Below, piece after piece: positions 3,915 to 8,048 of a DNA stretch of 8,048 nucleotides (its first letter is position 1; each line of letters starts with the position of its first letter). A program made the translations under genes and the position numbers. The notes under the pieces were generated by a model, which ran no database searches, was not told where the DNA came from, and saw only the letters and a list, made by a program, of their open reading frames with translations. Location: the NCBI GenBank assembly GCA_025358985.1, contig JANYHQ010000373.1, forward strand, positions 1-8,048. The letters run 5' to 3'. The stretch comes from Acidimicrobiales bacterium (GTDB taxonomy: Bacteria > Actinomycetota > Acidimicrobiia > Acidimicrobiales > JANYDT01).

Positions 3915-6305
3915 ATGCTTGTTCCATTGTCATGGCTGCGCGACTTCGTGCCGCTCACCCACAGCGTCGCCGAGCTCAGCGATGCCTTCAATTCCCTCGG
4001 CCTGGAGGCGGAGGGGGTGCGGGTCACCGGTGGGGGACTCGAGTCCATCATCACCGCTGAGGTGGTGGCCATCCGTCCCCATCCCAATGCCGACAAGATC
4101 CGCCTCGTTGATGTCCGTATCGCCGAAGGCGGCGCGCCCATCCCCCAAATCGCCTGTGGGGCATGGAACTTCAGCGTGGGTGATCGAATTCCGCTCGCTC
4201 CGCTCGGCACAACCATGCCGGATGGCCTACTCATCGAACGGCGCAAACTGCGCGGCGAATGGTCAAACGGGATGCTGTGTTCGGCCGCCGAATTGAAGGT
4301 CAGCGACGATCACGCCGGGATCTGGATCCTGCCTACTGACACCCCGTTGGGGGTTCCTATTGCGGAGGCCATGAGTATCACCATGGACGCCGTGTTCGAC
4401 TTGGCAGTGGAGGCCAACCGGCCCGATGCCATGTCCATCGTTGGCGTGGCCCGAGACCTAGCGGCGTCGTTGGGCGTGGCGTTCACTCCCCCGGCCATCG
4501 CCGTAGTCGAATCCCCGTTGGTGACTCAGGAAACTGTCGGATCCATCACCGCTCACGATCTCTGCGATCGACTCACCGTCACAGTCATCGAGGGGGCAAC
4601 TGTCGCCACATCGCCGCCGGACATCCAGGCCAGACTCACGGCCTCCGGCATGCGACCTATCAACAATCTGGTGGACGCCTCGAACTACGTCATGTTGGAG
4701 TTGGGTTCACCCTCGCATGCCTTCGACCGGGCCAAGTTGGCAGGCGGGGTGATCGGTGTGCGTTGGGCGGGCGAGGGCGAGCAACTCGTCACTCTTGATG
4801 GGGTAACCCGCACACTGAGCGTCGACGGCACGGTGGATGGTGTCATCGTTGATGGCAACGATGTGGCAGTGGGAATCGCCGCCATCATGGGCGGGGCAAC
4901 GGCCGAGGTGGACAACACCACGTCAACGCTGCTGTTGGAGATCGCCCACTGGAGTCCAATGGCCATCGCTCGTTCGTCCAAGCGTCTGGGATTGCGCTCC
5001 GAAGCCAGTGCCCGGTTCGAACGCAATTCTGATGCTGAGCAGTTGCTGGCGGCCGCAGCGCGGTTCGTCCAAATCGTTCGGCGTACCTGTCCTGATTTGC
5101 GGGTGGTGTCAAGCACCGATATTCGCCCTGGCGGTGTTCCGCAACCAACAACCATTCGCCTACGTACGGCCCGCGTCAACGCCGTGCTCGGTACCGAACT
5201 TGATGACACTCGTGTGGTCGGTCTGCTCGATCGGATCGGATTCATCTGCATACCTACGGAGCCGGGCGTCCACGATGTCACCGTGCCCAGTTGGCGTACC
5301 GACTGTGAGTTGGAGATCAATTTGGTAGAGGAAGTGGGCCGCCATTTTGGGTTCGACAACATCGTCCGGGTGGTGCCGAGCAATTCACGAGTAGGCAAGC
5401 TCACACAGATCCAACGCGATCGCCGCCTCATCCGTCGCACCCTGGCAGCAATTGGAGTCACTGAGGCGTGGACCGCCACGCTCATTTCTCCTGCCGATCT
5501 GGAACGTTGTGGCCTCCCCGCCACCGCCGTGGCGCTGTCCAACCCAATGGTGGCCGAAGAGTCAGTACTTCGGACCTCTCTGCTGCCGGGCATCCTCGGT
5601 GCGCTCAAGCACAACGCCAACCATCGAAACCCGGCGGTTCGGTTCTTCGAGACAGGGCATGTGTTCGATCAGCCTCGACCGCGCCAGAAAACCCCCTACG
5701 AGCGAGAGCACTTGGCGGTGGTCCTGGCCGGCGATGGCGACGACGCCGCATCGGCCAAACGAGTACTCGATATGCTCGTCGAGGCCCTCGGGGTGGTGAC
5801 AGCTGCAGTTGGTCTGCGCGCTGATGATATTGGTGGACTGCATCCCACCCGAAGCGCCCGCATCATCGGTACGGGTACCAATTTTCCGTTTGGCGCAGTG
5901 GGCGAGGTGGACCCCGGTGTGCTCGAAGCGTGGGGCGTCACGCGTCGAGTGGGTTGGCTGCAGGTGGACTTGGAGAATCTCTGTCGTCTGCCTCGTCGCG
6001 CCGATCAGTTGCAGGCGTTCTCCACGTTTCCGTCATCGGATCTGGATCTGGCCGTTGTGGCTTCCGACGTCACGCCCGCAGCCGACATCGAACAGGCGTT
6101 GCGGTCTGCAGCCGGCGATCTTCTTGAGTCGATCGGTTTGTTCGATGTCTATAGAGGACCAGGCGTCGCCAGCGGGTCGCGCAGTCTGGCTTACCGACTG
6201 CGTTTCGCCGCCGCCGACCACACGCTCACTGACGCAGAGTTGGCCACCGTGCGTCAGCGTTGTATTGCGGCAGTAGAAACAGCGGGCGGCCAACTGCGCG
6301 CTTAG
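3915..6305 (+). CDS. pheT: Phenylalanine--tRNA ligase beta subunit
   Basis: The 796-residue partner of PheS handles tRNA binding and hydrolysis of mischarged Tyr-tRNA-Phe. Domains in order: short B1 (MLVPLSWLRDFVPL), EMAP-like OB tRNA-binding domain (about 42-150, HPNADKIRLVDV), B3/B4 editing domain (about 210-385, SHAFD at 267-271, IMGG at 324-327), B5 (about 410-485), a catalytic-like core without active site (about 490-685), and the FDX-ACB anticodon-binding domain (about 702-796, FSTFPSSDLDLAVV). The length is normal (about 790-830). The B5 metal motif reads D463...N469..E472-E473. From E. coli PheT metal-site annotation I expected Asp at the second position, so Asn469 is unusual. The ATG follows GAGGA (3902-3906) at 8 nt, and this site overlaps the pheS stop, indicating coupled translation. 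It ends 24 nt from the convergent dehydrogenase, with no clear terminator between. Confidence 0.97.
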   Translation: MLVPLSWLRDFVPLTHSVAELSDAFNSLGLEAEGVRVTGGGLESIITAEVVAIRPHPNADKIRLVDVRIAEGGAPIPQIACGAWNFSVGDRIPLAPLGTTMPDGLLIERRKLRGEWSNGMLCSAAELKVSDDHAGIWILPTDTPLGVPIAEAMSITMDAVFDLAVEANRPDAMSIVGVARDLAASLGVAFTPPAIAVVESPLVTQETVGSITAHDLCDRLTVTVIEGATVATSPPDIQARLTASGMRPINNLVDASNYVMLELGSPSHAFDRAKLAGGVIGVRWAGEGEQLVTLDGVTRTLSVDGTVDGVIVDGNDVAVGIAAIMGGATAEVDNTTSTLLLEIAHWSPMAIARSSKRLGLRSEASARFERNSDAEQLLAAAARFVQIVRRTCPDLRVVSSTDIRPGGVPQPTTIRLRTARVNAVLGTELDDTRVVGLLDRIGFICIPTEPGVHDVTVPSWRTDCELEINLVEEVGRHFGFDNIVRVVPSNSRVGKLTQIQRDRRLIRRTLAAIGVTEAWTATLISPADLERCGLPATAVALSNPMVAEESVLRTSLLPGILGALKHNANHRNPAVRFFETGHVFDQPRPRQKTPYEREHLAVVLAGDGDDAASAKRVLDMLVEALGVVTAAVGLRADDIGGLHPTRSARIIGTGTNFPFGAVGEVDPGVLEAWGVTRRVGWLQVDLENLCRLPRRADQLQAFSTFPSSDLDLAVVASDVTPAADIEQALRSAAGDLLESIGLFDVYRGPGVASGSRSLAYRLRFAAADHTLTDAELATVRQRCIAAVETAGGQLRA

Positions 6306-6329
6306 CAAATCAACGGACCACAGCGGCAT

Positions 6330-7316
6330 TCACACCGGGCGCATCACCGGAGTCAGGGGGGAGAGGCCGCTGAGCACCGCCACGGCATTGCGGGCAGCCA
6401 ATACGGCCATGGCCGTGCGCGTCTCCACCGTGGCTGATCCCAAATGGGGTACGAGTACGGCGTTCTCACAGCGCAGCAGCCCGGGATTGACGTCAGGCTC
6501 GTGCTCGAATACATCGAGGCCGGCGCCCGCGATCACCCCGTGTTCCAGTGCCTTCACCAAGGCAGCCTCATCCACCACGGGGCCCCGGGACGTGTTCACC
6601 AGAAATGCAGTGGGCCGCATACGGGCCAGCGTCGCCGAATTCATCAGGTGATGGGTGTCGGGCGAGTAGGGGCAATGCAACGTCACCACATCCGAAGTGG
6701 CCAGCAAATCATCCGTTGCCATGAACGTGGCCCCCAGTTCCGCTTCGAGTTCCGGAGGCACACGGCGGCGATTGGCGTAAGCAATTTCCATCCCGAAAGC
6801 GCGGGCCCGGCGAGCCACCGCGATGCCGATGTCACCCATCCCGATGATCCCCAAACGGCGACCCTGCAGGCTGGTGCCGAGTAGGTAGAACATTCCCCAC
6901 TGCCAACTCGTCTGTGAACGTATGACCCGTTCCCCTTCAGCCAGACGTCGGGTGGCCATGAGTATCAGCGCCATCGCAAGATCGGCTGTGGCATCGGTGA
7001 GTACCCCCGGCGTATTGGTAACGATGACGTTACGAGCGGCACAGGCCGCCACGTCGATGTTGTTGTAGCCCACTGCGACGTTGGCCACCACCTTGAGTTG
7101 CGGACCAGCGGCGTCGAGGAACGTGTTGTCGACCTTGGTGGTAAGCAACGTGACGGCGGCATCGACTCCGTTCACTGCGGCGTACACCGTGGGTGGATCG
7201 GGAGGGGCGTCGTGCTCCCACTCCCATACGTCACCGATGAGCCGCAGTTCTTCCAGACCCGGTGTCGGGATGCGACCCGTAACGGCAATCCGCGGTCGTG
7301 TGGTCACCGGGCTCAT
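6330..7316 (-). CDS. D-2-hydroxyacid dehydrogenase, glyoxylate/hydroxypyruvate reductase type
   Basis: A predicted cytoplasmic NAD(P)H-dependent reductase of 2-oxoacids, 328 residues, the normal family size. The split substrate domain (about 8-105 and 298-325) carries NVAVGYNNIDV and TNTPGVLTDATADLA, wording close to GyaR/GRHPR enzymes. The Rossmann domain (about 106-297) has GMGDIG (159-164). The second strand ends in ANRRR (181-185), and these basic residues suggest NADPH preference. Catalytic candidates are R244 (NTSRGPVVDE), E273 (DVFEHEP) and H291 (PHLGSAT). All three are present, so the enzyme should be active. The ATG at 7316 overlaps the upstream aminotransferase stop as ATGA, with a GGTGGAAG-like ribosome-binding site just before. 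An in-frame ATG at 7331 would add five residues and lies inside the aminotransferase gene, so I consider it less likely. The substrate is probably glyoxylate or hydroxypyruvate, by resemblance only. Confidence 0.92.
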   Translation of the reverse strand: MSPVTTRPRIAVTGRIPTPGLEELRLIGDVWEWEHDAPPDPPTVYAAVNGVDAAVTLLTTKVDNTFLDAAGPQLKVVANVAVGYNNIDVAACAARNVIVTNTPGVLTDATADLAMALILMATRRLAEGERVIRSQTSWQWGMFYLLGTSLQGRRLGIIGMGDIGIAVARRARAFGMEIAYANRRRVPPELEAELGATFMATDDLLATSDVVTLHCPYSPDTHHLMNSATLARMRPTAFLVNTSRGPVVDEAALVKALEHGVIAGAGLDVFEHEPDVNPGLLRCENAVLVPHLGSATVETRTAMAVLAARNAVAVLSGLSPLTPVMRPV

Positions 7317-8048
7317 GAGGCTTCCACCCATTGGCGTAGCCCCACCAGGCCGGCCGTGATGTCATCGACTCCAATTCCGGAATACGCAAAGCGTACATAC
7401 TGCTGCGTCTCACCCGGTTGAGCGCTGCCGAAGTGACGTCGAGTGCAGAATGACACGCCCGTTGCTCGCAACGCAGCTTCGGCAAACTCGCCCTCATCGC
7501 TGAACCCCATACGGGCCAATGTCGAAGTGACATTGGCGAACAGGTAAAACGTTGATTCCGGCAGAGGGCACACCAGTCCTGGCACCAGCGACAATTCGGT
7601 ATGAGCAGCATCACGCCGGCGCTTCAGCTCGTTGAGCAGAGTGGTGGTTTCCGAAGCGGGACTGTTCAGCGCACCGACGCCAGCAGCCTGCACGAAATGA
7701 GTGGTGCAACTCTCGTCGTTGGTGTTCATCTTGGCGATGTACTCGGCGATGTGGCGAGGGGCAATGGCAGCGCCCAACCGCCAACCTGTCATGGCGAACT
7801 TCTTGGAGAATGTGTAGAGGATCACCGTCCGGCCCACCATGCCCGGAAGCGAGGCAATCGATTGACTCGTGCCCGAATAGCGAGTCTCGAAGTACGCCTC
7901 GTCGCTGAGCACCCACAAATCGTGCTCGATGGCGATCTGAGCAATGGCCTCGCGTTCCTGTGGAGTGCTTTCGCACCCCAACGGGTTCTGCAGGTCGTTG
8001 TAGACAATGGCCCGCGTGGCGGGTGTGATAAGGGATCGCAGATGGTCC
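7313..8048 (-). CDS. Class I/II PLP-dependent aminotransferase, C-terminal 244 residues
   Basis: A fold-type I aminotransferase whose N-terminus lies beyond the right edge. The frame is open to 8048. In the visible fragment, NPLG (21-24) corresponds to the NP-TG loop. SDEAY (48-52) supplies the Asp that contacts the PLP ring nitrogen and the Tyr that contacts its 3'-hydroxyl. TFSKKFAMTGWRLG (79-92) contains the Schiff-base lysine K82 and phosphate-binding R90. YVRFAYSG (217-224) carries R219, which holds the substrate carboxylate. All essential residues visible in this part are intact. The wording fits aspartate-aminotransferase-like enzymes (AspC/AlaT-type), but the amino donor cannot be assigned. 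It overlaps the dehydrogenase by 4 nt (ATGA), so the two are co-translated. A TTG at 7981 falls inside the conserved NPLG loop and is not a start. Confidence 0.92.
   Translation of the reverse strand, partial: DHLRSLITPATRAIVYNDLQNPLGCESTPQEREAIAQIAIEHDLWVLSDEAYFETRYSGTSQSIASLPGMVGRTVILYTFSKKFAMTGWRLGAAIAPRHIAEYIAKMNTNDESCTTHFVQAAGVGALNSPASETTTLLNELKRRRDAAHTELSLVPGLVCPLPESTFYLFANVTSTLARMGFSDEGEFAEAALRATGVSFCTRRHFGSAQPGETQQYVRFAYSGIGVDDITAGLVGLRQWVEAS

Noticed and set aside
4685..5620. Open minus-strand frame of 311 codons opposite pheT
   Set aside because: Its composition is Ser/Arg/Thr/Pro-rich low-complexity typical of a shadow frame, and pheT on the plus strand is intact with all domains.
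6306..6329. Bidirectional terminator between pheT and the dehydrogenase
   Set aside because: The 24-bp convergent gap has no convincing stem-loop. The only dyad nearby (6321-6327 with 6367-6373) has a 39-nt loop and lies mostly within coding sequence.
7316..7331. Dehydrogenase start at ATG 7331
   Set aside because: The ATG at 7316 overlaps the aminotransferase stop as ATGA and has a ribosome-binding-like site. The extra MGGSL is not expected in the family.

Overview
The window looks like chromosomal core-genome DNA from a high-GC actinobacterium. The evidence is the GC-rich codon use, the order infC-rpmI-rplT-(SpoU methyltransferase)-pheS-pheT, and a DUF1844-type gene divergent from infC. 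The protein sequences suggest a lineage near Acidimicrobiia, but that is inferred from general resemblance and was not tested. I see no mobile elements, CRISPR arrays, tRNAs, rRNAs or phage genes, and no convincing undescribed gene system. The less ordinary content is a set of RNA or DNA dyads placed at gene starts, an unusual start codon, and a few unusual residues in PheS and PheT.

Layout. 1-486 lies on the minus strand: a DUF1844-like gene (100-486) followed downstream by what may be the first codons of another gene running off the left edge. 487-675 is the divergent intergenic region and infC leader. It can fold so that the infC Shine-Dalgarno is paired. 676-2007 is the translation operon on the plus strand: infC (with an apparent ATC start), rpmI and rplT. 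2040-2816 is a SpoU/TrmH-type RNA methyltransferase whose first codons encode a perfect 11-bp hairpin. 2866-6305 is pheS-pheT, the two subunits of phenylalanyl-tRNA synthetase, preceded by a perfect 14-bp palindrome. 6330-8048 is a convergent minus-strand pair: a class I/II aminotransferase (5' end outside the window) whose stop overlaps the start of a GyaR/GRHPR-like D-2-hydroxyacid dehydrogenase.

How the genes fit together. The plus-strand block is a translation module: initiation factor IF-3, two large-subunit proteins, an enzyme likely to methylate rRNA or tRNA, and the enzyme that charges tRNA-Phe. The minus-strand pair at the right looks like a coupled 2-oxoacid module, in which transamination makes a 2-oxoacid and an NAD(P)H-dependent reductase acts on one. 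Its exact substrates cannot be read from the sequence.
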